The notes beneath the pieces were generated by a model. The model saw nothing but the letters and a program-made list of their open reading frames with translations, was not told the origin of the DNA and made no database searches. Below, one piece after another: positions 44,388 to 54,491 of a stretch of 64,000 bases of DNA. Within the stretch, counting starts at the first letter, position 1. Every line of letters begins with the position of its first letter. Source of the stretch: Amoebophrya sp. A120 (Eukaryota; Sar; Dinophyceae; Syndiniales; Amoebophryaceae); assembly GCA_905178155.1 (NCBI GenBank), contig CAJINV010000001.1, forward strand, positions 16,306,142 to 16,370,141, read 5' to 3'. Both the position numbers and the translations under genes were made by a program.

Positions 44388-47300
44388 ATGGCACCCCAAC
44401 TCGAGGTTCCGTCGTCCGCCTTTTTTCCGGGACAACAACAGATTACACCGATTAACGATAAATGCGACGGTGAAAACACCGAGGACGAGGACATGGACCA
44501 TACGCCCGCGAAGCAACTGTCGGCCGGTATTGCCCCGCAGGTGGGGATGCGAATGGTAGGCACGATTGTGCGGGAGATCTTTCACAAGGTTAAGGACAAG
44601 GATGGCAACGTGATCCGGGTCGGGGACAGCAAGGGGTACGGATTCATTCGTCCGCATAAGCAACTCAGCCTGGAGAACTTCCTCGGGCACAAAACAGGGG
44701 GTCGCTTCACCAACTTTGTCAGTGTGTCACCGGATTTTATTGCGGAACTGTCGGAGTTGTCGAGGGAGTTCAAATCCAAGAATGACCTGTTTGTGCACAA
44801 GCGGTCCGTCGTTGAGGGCGACTGGGGTGTGGGCTGTGTGGCCGAATTCACTGTTGCACCGGGCCGGGAGGAGGGCAAGCTTGAGGCGCGCATGGTGCAA
44901 ATCCTGGCCGTTGATCCCCGCTGCCCGACTCTGGATGCGCTGGCGAAGAAGGTTCAGTGGCTCGAGGGGCAGTTAAAGTTGTCCAACAAAAAATCCAACG
45001 ACGCGGTGGCGACCGCTGAAGCCGCAAGGGTGACCTCGGCGCAGGCAGCGGCCAAAGTGCATCAGGTCGAAACCTCCACCAGCCAGCGCCTGGGCAAGCT
45101 CGAAGCCGGGGTAGAGGAGTCCGCACAGGTGGCGCGCGACACGAAGAGAGACGTTGAGGCGGTGAAAAAGGAGGTTGTTACCCAGCAGTCGACCCTGGCG
45201 GAGATCCTGTTGCATGTCAAGCAGAACTCCGCTGCATCGGCCCAGCCGGCGAAGCGCAATGAGGATGAGGATGAGGGTATCGCTAGCGCTCCTTCGTGCG
45301 AACAGTCTTCATCTTCGTGTTCATCTTCGTCTTCATCATCACAGCTCTGTCTCAACAACTTAAATTCCCACATCTCATCATCACAGGTCATTCCGGCGAT
45401 GACAAGAGACGTAAGATGGCCGGCGCTGGAGCTGCTGAAGCGACAAACCCATAGCAGCAGAGCGGGTGATCAGGTTGCTGCACCACGGCGGCTTTTTGCT
45501 GGTGCTGCAGCCGGAGATGATGAGTTTGATGAAAATCTTGATGTGAACAATTTTGACAACGAGGATTTTGAACAACAGCAACCAGATGACAAAGAATCAT
45601 CTTGTTTGTCCTGTCGACTGTCGGAACTGTCGGTAGCCGTACAGTCAGATTTTGTTGATAGCCCGCAAAACGAAAACCAAACCACGAACGGCAATCCTTA
45701 CATCTGTGAAACGAGTGATTTGAGCCAGCAGCCAGCCTCTGCAATTGTTGAAAGGGCCTCTGCAGCTGGTCCGTCGCACACCAGGCAGTTGGTGTCTCAC
45801 GCGTTCAACGCTTTGTGTTCACTAGGGCGTCACGACTCTGTTATCGCGGTGTCAGATACCTCTCCAAAAACACCTGATCGACGCTGGCCCGCGACATCTA
45901 CCGTCCCCGCAGTGAACGAGGCACAGTGCGACCCGTTTGTGACACCGCCCCCGCGCACAAGGACTATCTGGGACCCAGGCATCAGAACAGCCGAAAAGGA
46001 TACAACAGCTCGCAACTCTCGCCGGATCAGACGGAGCAGGAGGAAGGGCTTCTTCGCAAACATCATCACGGTCAACTTTCAGGGGAAACACCAGTCCAAG
46101 CAGCGCGAGCAAATACTCCAGCACTTTTCCGAAGTCCATAGCTTGGGCGGGCCCCACATCGACGCGATACTTGGGACGGAGTTCTCGTACGATGCGAATG
46201 CTGCTGATGGACCGCCCGACAGCTTCTCCACTACCCTAGACACGGACGGGAGATGGTTGACCCTGTGGATTTGTGGCGCGGCGATAATAGTATACAACAA
46301 GCAGTGGATCAAGCAGATTCTTCGTGGCAACTTCCGGGTACATTCACAGCCACGGATTATAGCACTGCGCCTCCCGTTCTTAGCCCTTTGCAGCGCGTAC
46401 GCCCCAGCTGATGGAAGTAAGGCCGGCCAGGGAGTGTGTTTGGCGTTTGACATCTTCCTTGGCAACCTCGAGATTGTACTTGGCAAAATCCGTAAGCCGC
46501 TACGTACCGGATCGACCCCACTGCTCGTGAAGCTGAATACCGCAGCGAAACCCCCTGGGCTTCCAGACCCTACGTTCGACGCCTCGGCCAACTCGTCGCT
46601 CCGCTGCCCAGTTTTTGTTGGGGGTGACAATCTTGGCACCGTTGGGTCTCCGGACTCCAGGAATAGACGAGGCTATTGTGGGGGACAGACAGCCGGCCAG
46701 TTTGGGCTTGATGATACGAATGGGCGCGGCGTTGAAGTTTTGCGATTTGGCGATGACTACGGGCTTGCAAATGTCAATGTGCTTTACGACCACCGGGAAT
46801 CGAAGAAATTTGTTCAGTGGCGTCCGAGTTTGCTCTGGCATGCGCAGGATCGGGCAACGCATTACTCCAAGCGGATTCTCAGGTGGCGGGAGCTCGATCA
46901 GTTCTACGTAACGAGCTGCGACGTTCCGAGCATCACTGTTTGCGCCACCGTTACGTCGCCGCTGGGTCTTGACCACCGTCACAAGTTTCTCCGCGCATTC
47001 ATCGAGTTTTCTTATCAGCGGAGGAACATCGACCGTAGGGCGAAACAGGACCGGACGGAGGTTGACGCTTCTGCACCGTTGTGGCGTGCCACCCCTTCAG
47101 CAAAACACCAGTTTTCCGCCGCTGTTGTGCAGGCGTTGTGCCCAGAACCGGACTCGGCCGCAGACGTTAGCTCCCCTGTTGCCGACCCGACCCCGCAGAC
47201 TCCGCTTGATATCCCCATATCCCGCATCCCAGAGGCTCTTGTTGCTGCGCGGGGTATTTTAGCGGGGTCCGCACAGCAGGAGCTGAACCGCTACAACCGG

Positions 47301-50300
47301 AGCCACGACTACAAGAAACGGAGACGCTTCGACCTGCGCATCAAGATCCTACGCAAGGAAGTTCGGCGCCTCGGCGCCGCCCTCGACCCAGACGATGACG
47401 CAGCGGGCGCAGTTTATCAGGAAAAGTGTGAGCTTTTAGCCAGTGTCATTGCAGAGCGTGTGGAATTCCGCAAGACCCAGTCCTCCGACTTCAACACGGA
47501 CTACCACACCAGGGCGCAGCGCACGCTGAAGCGGAGGCTTGCAAAGGGTGTTGATTTCGATCCTGAGACTGCGGCGAAGCACTTCCAAGCCGTCAGTGTC
47601 TCGCCCGGGGTTCCTAACGTTGAGCTTGTTCGCAGCGCTGTGCAGCCCCTTGACGACACCAGCAGGGAAACACTTTTAAAGGAGTTCTCCATCGAGGAGT
47701 GCATGTCCGCCGCCAAGCGTCGCCGCAACAGCCTACAAGTAGACGTCGTTGGCGATTCCATTGCGCTGTACAAAGCTTTGAACGCCGGGGCCTGGGCAGT
47801 GATTGTCCGGATCCTGAACCACCACCGGCTGACCAACTTTGTGGGGCTCCTTGGCGAAAACCCGCAGGACCAGCAAGTTCTTGCCGCCACTGTCCGGCTG
47901 CTCTACAAGGGAAAAGGCGCCGAGACTAGTCTTGATAATTTTCGTGGCATCGTGAATACCTCGATTATTGTTAAAGTGCTGACGGCTGTTTTAACAGATC
48001 GGCTTGATGCCTGCCTTCGTTCCTGTGGTTTTCTTTCTGGGCGCCAGCATGGGTTTCGCAGGCACTACCAAGTGGACGAAGCGGTTTTTTTGGCGCGTCG
48101 GGCGTGTGAGGATGCCCTGCGTGTTTTCGGGAAGGGGAGCAGTGTCGGCAATTTGTCGCTGCTGCTCCTTCTTGACATCAGGAAAGCCTACCCCAGTTTC
48201 CCGTGGAAGATCTGGAAGGGAATCATCCGCGGGCTCGGTGTTGAGGACTCTTTTTTCGACTCCCTCTTCAGCATCGTCCACCGCCGAACTAGCTACCAGG
48301 TTCTCTGTGGTGACAAACCAAGCGACCCGTTTTTTTTAGACAGCGGCTTCGGAGAGGGACAGATAAGCTCTCCCAGTTCGTACTCCCTCGCCTACGAGTG
48401 TGTTCTACGTGTTGTGCGACAAGTGTTGACCGAGAGGCTTTCCAGATCTTCGTCGCTGCTTCTTTGGTCCCCGCGTGCGCCGTTTGCTTTCGTTCCAGGA
48501 GTGAAGCCGGGTACGGGGTTGCGATCGGTATTTGACCTCCTACACCCGGGGTCGGCCTCCCTTGTCGTCGACAAGATGACCGAGTGGGAATTCGCCGACG
48601 ATACGCTGATCCCGGCCCTCCTTCTACATTGTCTGATAAATTTTTTCGGTTGGGAAGCAACTGCGGATGAGGCTGCTGTAGCGGCGAACCGGGGGAAGTT
48701 TGATTTTGTCCTTGCGTCAAACCCAGAAGTCTCTGCTTTCGTCCGGTATCTCGGGGCGTTTCTGGATCGCCGCGAGGATTCCTCGCGCAGAATTGGAAAG
48801 ATGCTTGCGGCACTTGGCGAAGTTGACTGTGTCCCTGCCGCGGGGGACACGGTCACTGATGTGCGGATAAACATCATGTCGCGGGTGCGCAGCAGGGGGC
48901 TCTTTGCGATTGGGACGAGGGAGATTACGCAACAGGAAATAAAATCGCATCAGGTCATCGAGAATCAGGCTCTTCTGCGCCTTGCCGGCCAACCGCGTTG
49001 GTCGTTGCGCCGCTTCCACCTGCCGCTGGCCCGCCTTCGTCGGTGGTACCACATGGACCCAGCGTGCGCGATGATCCGCTACTCACAGTGTTCGCACGTC
49101 GGCCACATAGTGCGGTCCGATCCTGGTCGACTCTCTCGGAAAGCGTTTTTTGGAATGTTGACCTTCGGCCTGCCATGTCTTGAAGACCACTACTTGCACA
49201 GGCGGACCGGGCAGATTTCTCTCTGGGACAACGTGCGTGATTCCTTGAAGCTTGTATGCGGTGAGCGGTCTGACACGCAATACCTGACCCTGATGCAGTC
49301 CCGGCCGCATTTCAACGCCTTGCTTTATGAGCTTCGCATTTTTTTGACGATTGAAGACTACCTCACTGATGACGGCGTCACTGATCAGCAGCTTGCCGAC
49401 GCTCGGAAGTGGTGGGCTGAGCACTTTGCGAAGCGCCAGAACTCGCTGCCGATTGATGTCAATTGCCGCTCTGGATTTTCGTGGTTTAGCCAAGACGGCC
49501 GATCATTCACCGATGAAGTGCTGGCCAAGATTCATGTCGAGACTACTGTTCCCGGCTCTACCAACTTCTCGCGGTGCAGAAGATGCAGTGTTGATGCCTG
49601 CGACAAGTGGGACACACGTTTTACCCCGAAGTTCCTGAACGACTACGCCTGCACGCCCTACATTCCTTCCCCCCGACCTGAGACACGGTGGAAGACTGCC
49701 GAGTTCCGCGATATCAGGCAAGTTGTTGGGCATGACAGTGGTGTCTCCATTCATTGCGAGAACCCGGCGCCCGCGGTTGGGGATGCCAGTGGTGCTGACC
49801 TGTCCTTCTTCCGCCGCGATGACATCGTGAACACCGTCTACGAGAAAGTGCGCGCGGTGCACGCTGAAAAGCCTCCTGACCCCCCGAAGAAGTTGCCGCC
49901 GCTCACGAAGTTAGTGCAGTCCATCGAAGTTGAGCAGTTCCGTGACGTATTGTTCCCCCCCACAGACCAGTCTGGCGACGCATCTTCCTCCAACCTCCGC
50001 TTTGCCTCAAGCACCCCTCCGGACGACCATCTGCAGCTGACGAGGTACCTTGAGGAGCAGCATGCTGCGATTTGCCGTGAGATTGAGGAGTATCCGTTTT
50101 TCATCACTCATCGCTACGACCATGGGAGTAAAGCGATCGCATCGGTTCGCTGCGTTTGCCAGGAGTGCCGCGACTTTGTCCTGCGCAAGCGAGCGAAGGG
50201 GCCACGGGGTAGAGCTGCGTCCGAGTCCTCTTCCGTTTCGATTTCGGAGTCTGCAGATGGCGATGGTGTTGACGCAGGTAACGAGTCTGATGATGAATTT

Positions 50301-50999
50301 GTGTTGGAGATAGGGCGTGGCGCTGGGGATGCTCTTGCTCTGTCCCCCGACCATGAGGTTCCGGAAGACGATGACGAAGACCCGACGACCCTCAAGATGC
50401 TTGTCCCCGTTGATCAGCAGCGGTTGTTCGCCAATTTGAAGACTGCGTTCCGACACATGCGATACAAGAAGCAGAAGCAGGCAGAGGCGGACTTCAGTGC
50501 ATTAATTCCGGCCCCCCCCAAGAAACCCAAGGAAACTACGACCAGTGCGAAACCTGCGCGGGCCCTCGACGTTGACGCCCCTCCGCAGCGGACCAAGAAG
50601 CTGATGCCGTCGCAAGCCCTTGACTCGGAGCTGCATCCTGAGCAGCGCGTCGTCGATGTTTCTGCCGGCAGCGCCCACACTGTCGACGAGGACCCGCCCA
50701 TGCAGCTCCCCAAGGGCATCACGTGGTGCACGTCCATGCCTGGAGCTGCGTCGCGTGCTTTTGGCGGGGTGCTTCTCGTTAGGGTGACGAACGCGAAGCT
50801 GCCCGATGGGTCTACGCACCACGTATCCCGACACATCGATCCAGCCGCGTACGGGAACAGTGCGTCGCTCGCGATTGAAGCGGCAATTGCACTACGAACC
50901 CAGATCACACTTGACCCTGCCCCCTTCATTGCGAAAACGAAGCGGATGCGAAAGCCGAAAAAGAAGAAAAGTGGTGGTGGTGTGGACGTTCGTAGGTAG
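44388..50999 (+). CDS. LINE polyprotein: cold-shock domain, endonuclease, reverse transcriptase
   Basis: About 2,203 residues from the ATG at 44388 (context ACCATGG). Residues about 55-185 resemble a cold-shock domain: GTIV strand, RNP1-like KGYGFI at 82-87, RNP2-like NDLFVHKRSV around 133, then VAEFTVAPGREEGKLEARMV. The spacing between the two RNP motifs is enlarged by roughly 35 residues. A coiled coil (about 190-280) and a Ser/Asp-rich region follow. The APE-type endonuclease runs from about 555 to 870 with catalytic-type GTE (Glu598), YAPA, GGDN (Asp747, Asn748) and LDHR (Asp862, His863). The reverse transcriptase lies at about 1,150-1,450: LYKGKGAETSLDNFRGIV, LLDIRKAY (Asp1263) and EFADD (Asp1404, Asp1405). 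Cys clusters (CRRCSVDAC; CVCQECRDF) occur later. The basic C-terminus ends KPKKKKSGGG. Confidence 0.9.
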   Translation: MAPQLEVPSSAFFPGQQQITPINDKCDGENTEDEDMDHTPAKQLSAGIAPQVGMRMVGTIVREIFHKVKDKDGNVIRVGDSKGYGFIRPHKQLSLENFLGHKTGGRFTNFVSVSPDFIAELSELSREFKSKNDLFVHKRSVVEGDWGVGCVAEFTVAPGREEGKLEARMVQILAVDPRCPTLDALAKKVQWLEGQLKLSNKKSNDAVATAEAARVTSAQAAAKVHQVETSTSQRLGKLEAGVEESAQVARDTKRDVEAVKKEVVTQQSTLAEILLHVKQNSAASAQPAKRNEDEDEGIASAPSCEQSSSSCSSSSSSSQLCLNNLNSHISSSQVIPAMTRDVRWPALELLKRQTHSSRAGDQVAAPRRLFAGAAAGDDEFDENLDVNNFDNEDFEQQQPDDKESSCLSCRLSELSVAVQSDFVDSPQNENQTTNGNPYICETSDLSQQPASAIVERASAAGPSHTRQLVSHAFNALCSLGRHDSVIAVSDTSPKTPDRRWPATSTVPAVNEAQCDPFVTPPPRTRTIWDPGIRTAEKDTTARNSRRIRRSRRKGFFANIITVNFQGKHQSKQREQILQHFSEVHSLGGPHIDAILGTEFSYDANAADGPPDSFSTTLDTDGRWLTLWICGAAIIVYNKQWIKQILRGNFRVHSQPRIIALRLPFLALCSAYAPADGSKAGQGVCLAFDIFLGNLEIVLGKIRKPLRTGSTPLLVKLNTAAKPPGLPDPTFDASANSSLRCPVFVGGDNLGTVGSPDSRNRRGYCGGQTAGQFGLDDTNGRGVEVLRFGDDYGLANVNVLYDHRESKKFVQWRPSLLWHAQDRATHYSKRILRWRELDQFYVTSCDVPSITVCATVTSPLGLDHRHKFLRAFIEFSYQRRNIDRRAKQDRTEVDASAPLWRATPSAKHQFSAAVVQALCPEPDSAADVSSPVADPTPQTPLDIPISRIPEALVAARGILAGSAQQELNRYNRSHDYKKRRRFDLRIKILRKEVRRLGAALDPDDDAAGAVYQEKCELLASVIAERVEFRKTQSSDFNTDYHTRAQRTLKRRLAKGVDFDPETAAKHFQAVSVSPGVPNVELVRSAVQPLDDTSRETLLKEFSIEECMSAAKRRRNSLQVDVVGDSIALYKALNAGAWAVIVRILNHHRLTNFVGLLGENPQDQQVLAATVRLLYKGKGAETSLDNFRGIVNTSIIVKVLTAVLTDRLDACLRSCGFLSGRQHGFRRHYQVDEAVFLARRACEDALRVFGKGSSVGNLSLLLLLDIRKAYPSFPWKIWKGIIRGLGVEDSFFDSLFSIVHRRTSYQVLCGDKPSDPFFLDSGFGEGQISSPSSYSLAYECVLRVVRQVLTERLSRSSSLLLWSPRAPFAFVPGVKPGTGLRSVFDLLHPGSASLVVDKMTEWEFADDTLIPALLLHCLINFFGWEATADEAAVAANRGKFDFVLASNPEVSAFVRYLGAFLDRREDSSRRIGKMLAALGEVDCVPAAGDTVTDVRINIMSRVRSRGLFAIGTREITQQEIKSHQVIENQALLRLAGQPRWSLRRFHLPLARLRRWYHMDPACAMIRYSQCSHVGHIVRSDPGRLSRKAFFGMLTFGLPCLEDHYLHRRTGQISLWDNVRDSLKLVCGERSDTQYLTLMQSRPHFNALLYELRIFLTIEDYLTDDGVTDQQLADARKWWAEHFAKRQNSLPIDVNCRSGFSWFSQDGRSFTDEVLAKIHVETTVPGSTNFSRCRRCSVDACDKWDTRFTPKFLNDYACTPYIPSPRPETRWKTAEFRDIRQVVGHDSGVSIHCENPAPAVGDASGADLSFFRRDDIVNTVYEKVRAVHAEKPPDPPKKLPPLTKLVQSIEVEQFRDVLFPPTDQSGDASSSNLRFASSTPPDDHLQLTRYLEEQHAAICREIEEYPFFITHRYDHGSKAIASVRCVCQECRDFVLRKRAKGPRGRAASESSSVSISESADGDGVDAGNESDDEFVLEIGRGAGDALALSPDHEVPEDDDEDPTTLKMLVPVDQQRLFANLKTAFRHMRYKKQKQAEADFSALIPAPPKKPKETTTSAKPARALDVDAPPQRTKKLMPSQALDSELHPEQRVVDVSAGSAHTVDEDPPMQLPKGITWCTSMPGAASRAFGGVLLVRVTNAKLPDGSTHHVSRHIDPAAYGNSASLAIEAAIALRTQITLDPAPFIAKTKRMRKPKKKKSGGGVDVRR

Positions 51000-51139
51000 T
51001 GTGTACGTTAGTAGCTAGCGTTGTAGCCTGGGGGAGTGCGTTTTTTAGTTAGAAGTCCGCTGATGTTTCTGCCTGTGTGCAGTTGCACTTGAAAAAACTA
51101 TTTGCAGCTACAAAAATAATAAAAAACACAAAAAAAAAA
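44388..51139 (+). mobile_element. Non-LTR (LINE-type) retrotransposon, apparently intact
   Basis: One uninterrupted open frame with endonuclease and reverse transcriptase, no long terminal repeats seen, and a 3' region ending in an A-rich tract (about 51111-51139, with AATAAAAAAC and a run of nine A). The absence of stops or frameshifts over 6.6 kb points to a recent or active insertion. The true 5' end, target-site duplication and copy number cannot be determined from this window. Confidence 0.88.
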
Positions 51140-52296
51140 CCGTAACTTTCTAGTAGTGCAGTCTCTCTGCCTCTCTACAGCAAGGTAAAAGTCAAACTAT
51201 CTGTGTTTGGCTTTCTTTTTTCTTTTACCTTTCTTTTTCTCAGTTGAGAGCTTTGTGAGTCCGCAACACGATGGTGTGCTGATGAGTGACGAGTGACGTC
51301 GTGTTTTGTCTCTCTTGGTAACACCGTTGTTGATGATCTTATGATGCTATTTATTACACGAATGCTTGGTTTAAAGTTTTACCTGATTTCCATTCTAAAC
51401 TTGGTCGCCGGGAAGGGACCGAGGTACGTGTTAAAGGCTTCGCGCTTTGTAGTTAAAGTCTTACAAGCTCTGAGGATCCATCGTGCTCGCCTTGTCCCGA
51501 TGCTATGGTGGAAAAACAGACTCACTAACGAGAGCGAAAATCCAAAAAAGCTGTTGTTTTCCATGATCTCACACGTATCGCCTTGTCCCCGTCTAAAACT
51601 GCAGTTTTGATAGTTCAGGTAGTAGAAAGTGCGTGAGTTTTTTTTCTGCGAAAAGACCAATCCTACGTAGACGGGAACGTGACGACTTCGACAAATCACG
51701 ACTTGTAGCCGGTTTGAGGGTTTTCACATGACGAAGACCATTATTCTGACCTATTGCCGTGTAGTTTTTTTTTTGATTGAAATCCAAAATCTGAAAGCTT
51801 AGTTTTGTTTTAGCTCCCCCAGGCCCGCTCCTCGGAGCATAGTTTTTTCAAACCTTTCCAATGTAGCTCCTCGGAGCATAGTCTTCTCGCCCATTCCAGC
51901 TCAGCTCTTCGGAGCCTATTCTTTTAGTCCTCTCTAGTCTGCAAAAGGGTTTAGTTAATTCTGTTTCAGCTCCAAACTTCTGACAAACGCAAATCTGTTT
52001 TACGGCCGACGTGGTGGTTAGGATTGCCTGACTGCTGCGTTGAGCCCAGCTTGTGTGACGGCGTCACGTGGGCTGACACCTCTGATCTGATCTGATCATC
52101 GGCGCTTGTTTCTTTCAGGCCACTTCTGAGTACTTGTGCAGCTAGAACTGCAAAAACTCTATTCGGAGCACCTAGACACTCGGCTTGCTGCAAGTGAGGA
52201 GAACAGGAAATTAGGCAAAGGACCTGCTAAGAAGCAGCTGCGCGGTTGTGTCCCCGAATAAGTAGACTCTCGTGGGCTGCCACCGCGTCGACGAAG
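51140..52296. other. Non-coding interval downstream of the retrotransposon
   Basis: No supported gene; a frame at 51293-51610 has no motif. It contains the hairpin array at 51827-51915 and, near 52051-52066, another short hairpin (GTGACGGCGTCAC). The leader of the next gene lies at the end. Confidence 0.5.
51827..51915. repeat. Array of three GCTCC/GGAGC hairpins with 38-39 bp period
   Basis: GCTCCTCGGAGC at 51827-51838, the same 12-mer at 51866-51877, and a variant GCTCTTCGGAGC at 51904-51915. Each is a near-perfect palindrome able to form a 5-bp stem, and each is followed by an A/C-TA-T then pyrimidine-rich stretch (CATAGTTTTTT, CATAGTCTTCT, CTATTCTTTT). Regular spacing and shared flanks show tandem duplication or a repeated structural motif. 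Function unknown. Confidence 0.7.
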
Positions 52297-54491
52297 ATGT
52301 CTTCGTTTCCTCGGAGGACAACCGGTGGGGTGCGGCGTTTCGCCGAGGATCCCAGTGCTATGGCACCGCCCGGCACGCGGCCCATTACCGTCGAGAACGC
52401 ATTCCCGGTCTTCTCCAGTGCGGAAGGATTACCACTCGACCGCGTCACTGTATCTTCGAACTCATTGCTTTTTGTGTTCAAGGCAAAAAGGGGAGATTCT
52501 CAAAAAGATTAGCGGTAGATTCACAACAGAGACCGAACCATCGAGATCGGCCGAATCTTTCTTCAATCTTTTTACAAGGCCGTATCAAAAAATTCAGGTA
52601 AGCAATACGGTTTTCGAGTTTTGGAGTTACGAGCAGCTGGAGCCGCTGAGCGCCGCCGTACTTGCGCGCCGGGTTGCCGCCCTGCAGGAGAAACTCCGCG
52701 ACTGTGGTTTCGTAGACCAGGGCGCGCCGCGAAGCCGCCAGACGGCTGATCTGACGCGATACCTGATCGTGAAACAGGCATTTCTCGCCTGTGAGGCCAA
52801 CCAAGTGAAAGCCACCGCTCGGGAAATCGCCAAGATGCTCCGCAGGTTCGGGTGTCCCGAGGCGTTTGTGATCGCCGAGACGCGGACACCGACCCCCGGT
52901 GTGAGCCAATCACAGCAACAACTTGGAGAACTTCAAGTGCCGCAGAGCCCGCGGTCCGCAAGATCTGATTCACCCGACGGGCATCGGGAGCATTTCACAC
53001 CAACGGGTAGCAAGAGCATTACTTTGTGAGGATTTATTCGTCGCACCTCTACATGGATATGGACATGCAAAAGTTGCAATTCCGTCCGAAGCGTGAGCGC
53101 AGGACAGCAGCTGTGGCTGTTTTTCTCCGGAAACGTTTTTTTCGAAAAATGCACATTAAATTCTAAATTAGGTGCTTATGGCGATCGGCGGGACGACATG
53201 AAATACGGCCACATGGAGGATACGAGGATGGAAGACGGGTTGGCGCGCGTGGTCGGCCACGGAAAGCGGCATGTTGAGGTTCCGGACCACATAAGACCCA
53301 AGGCCCGCTCCGTGGACGTGCAAGAGGAGAGAACAGGGTAAGGGCTTAGCTGGCAATCGATTGTGAATCAATTTTTCCACGAAATGCACGACTTAGAGTC
53401 CTCTCTACTTGCGTTTTTTCATACTCTTGACATTAAGTTTTTGCAGTGCGTCTGCCTCCAGTAATCGAAAAATGTATCGCATGACAGACGCCTAAGTCAA
53501 GCACTGGGGCACGACGATGACGGTGCTGCGGGCTACCCTAAACTGCGCGATCCGTCACCAAGAAACAAGCGCGCGGATCCTGTTTTGCGCAACGCCTCGC
53601 ATTTCAACGGCTGCGTTCTTGATCCGGGCAGACCAGAAGATCTCATGCGATCGGTACTTGCTTTGCTTACTCAACATTTTTGTGCTTTCGAGATTATCAC
53701 GCCGCGTCAATGGCAGATCTCCGGTAACACAATCTTTGTAGCTATGCCGAACACTCCATTTTTCCTGAACAGCGCATGAACTCGCAGTATGCGGACGCGC
53801 CTGAGAAAGTGTTCGGCGCGAGGCTAACCAACTCCGAGCAGCGAAAGCGCTACCACGCGCCAAGACCTAGCGACTACGTTGTCTTTCCCGCTGGAGAACC
53901 ACTATCGGGAGACGTCATTACGGAGCAGTACTTGAAGTCATTTTCTCGAATGCATTTTTACGGCTGACAGTGCGTACTTTTATCTTCTCTTCCATCAACG
54001 TGCGCTCATCTTCATCAACATCATTTGTTTGGGCGGGCTTTTACTTCAGAATGTAAATTTTGTGAAGCTGCGCTCATGGATCACTGAAAGGTGCCATCGG
54101 ACCGGTGAAGTGCGAACTTGGAAGGCTCCGTACGACGATCGAGTGGCCGGAACAACAAAAAAGTAGTAAGCTTTTTTTGCAGCTTCTGCAATTGCTAGCG
54201 TGCACGAATACACATCTAGTGATTTGCATGCCTACTTAGTTATCGAAATAGACACAACACTGCTTGAAGAGCACTTACTGTCTCAGTCTTCGAGCTTGCT
54301 TTTCCCATGGATACAGGCGGGTCCAGATGGACGACCACGCTCACTGCCTCGGCGTGTTTGAGACGGACGGAATAAAAAACGAGGCTATACCCGGGACCGG
54401 CCACGGACGCAAGTACATCGACCGCGTGTTGGGTCCTCAGCTCAAAACTGAGCGCGGACATCTCGCTTCCTTCCGCCCGCACCGTGGTTAA
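52297..54491 (+). CDS. Unknown seven-exon protein
   Basis: Exons 52297-52449, 52598-53006, 53172-53337, 53488-53653, 53773-53927, 54091-54162 and 54317-54491 all join in phase to 431 residues. Donors are GTATCT, GTAGCA, GTAAGG, GTACTT, GTACTT and GTAGTA, and every acceptor ends in AG. Alternative: stop at 53967 by reading through the fifth donor, giving 362 residues. The second exon is helical and charged (YEQLEPLSAAVLARRVAALQ; VKATAREIAKMLRRFG). Later exons are hydrophilic, Gly/Arg/Asp-rich and largely without predicted helices (HMEDTRMEDGLARVVGHGKR; HDDDGAAGYPKLRDPSPRNK; VFETDGIKNEAIPGTGHGRK). No transmembrane segment and no enzyme motif. I do not recognise the family. The agreement of six consecutive intron phases is the main evidence. 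Confidence 0.6.

Noticed and set aside
51293-51610. Possible second ORF of the retrotransposon
   Set aside because: 105 codons without any retroelement motif, located after the A-rich 3' end.
52051-52066. Short hairpin considered as part of a tRNA or SINE
   Set aside because: No cloverleaf, anticodon arm or B-box-like sequence could be placed around it.
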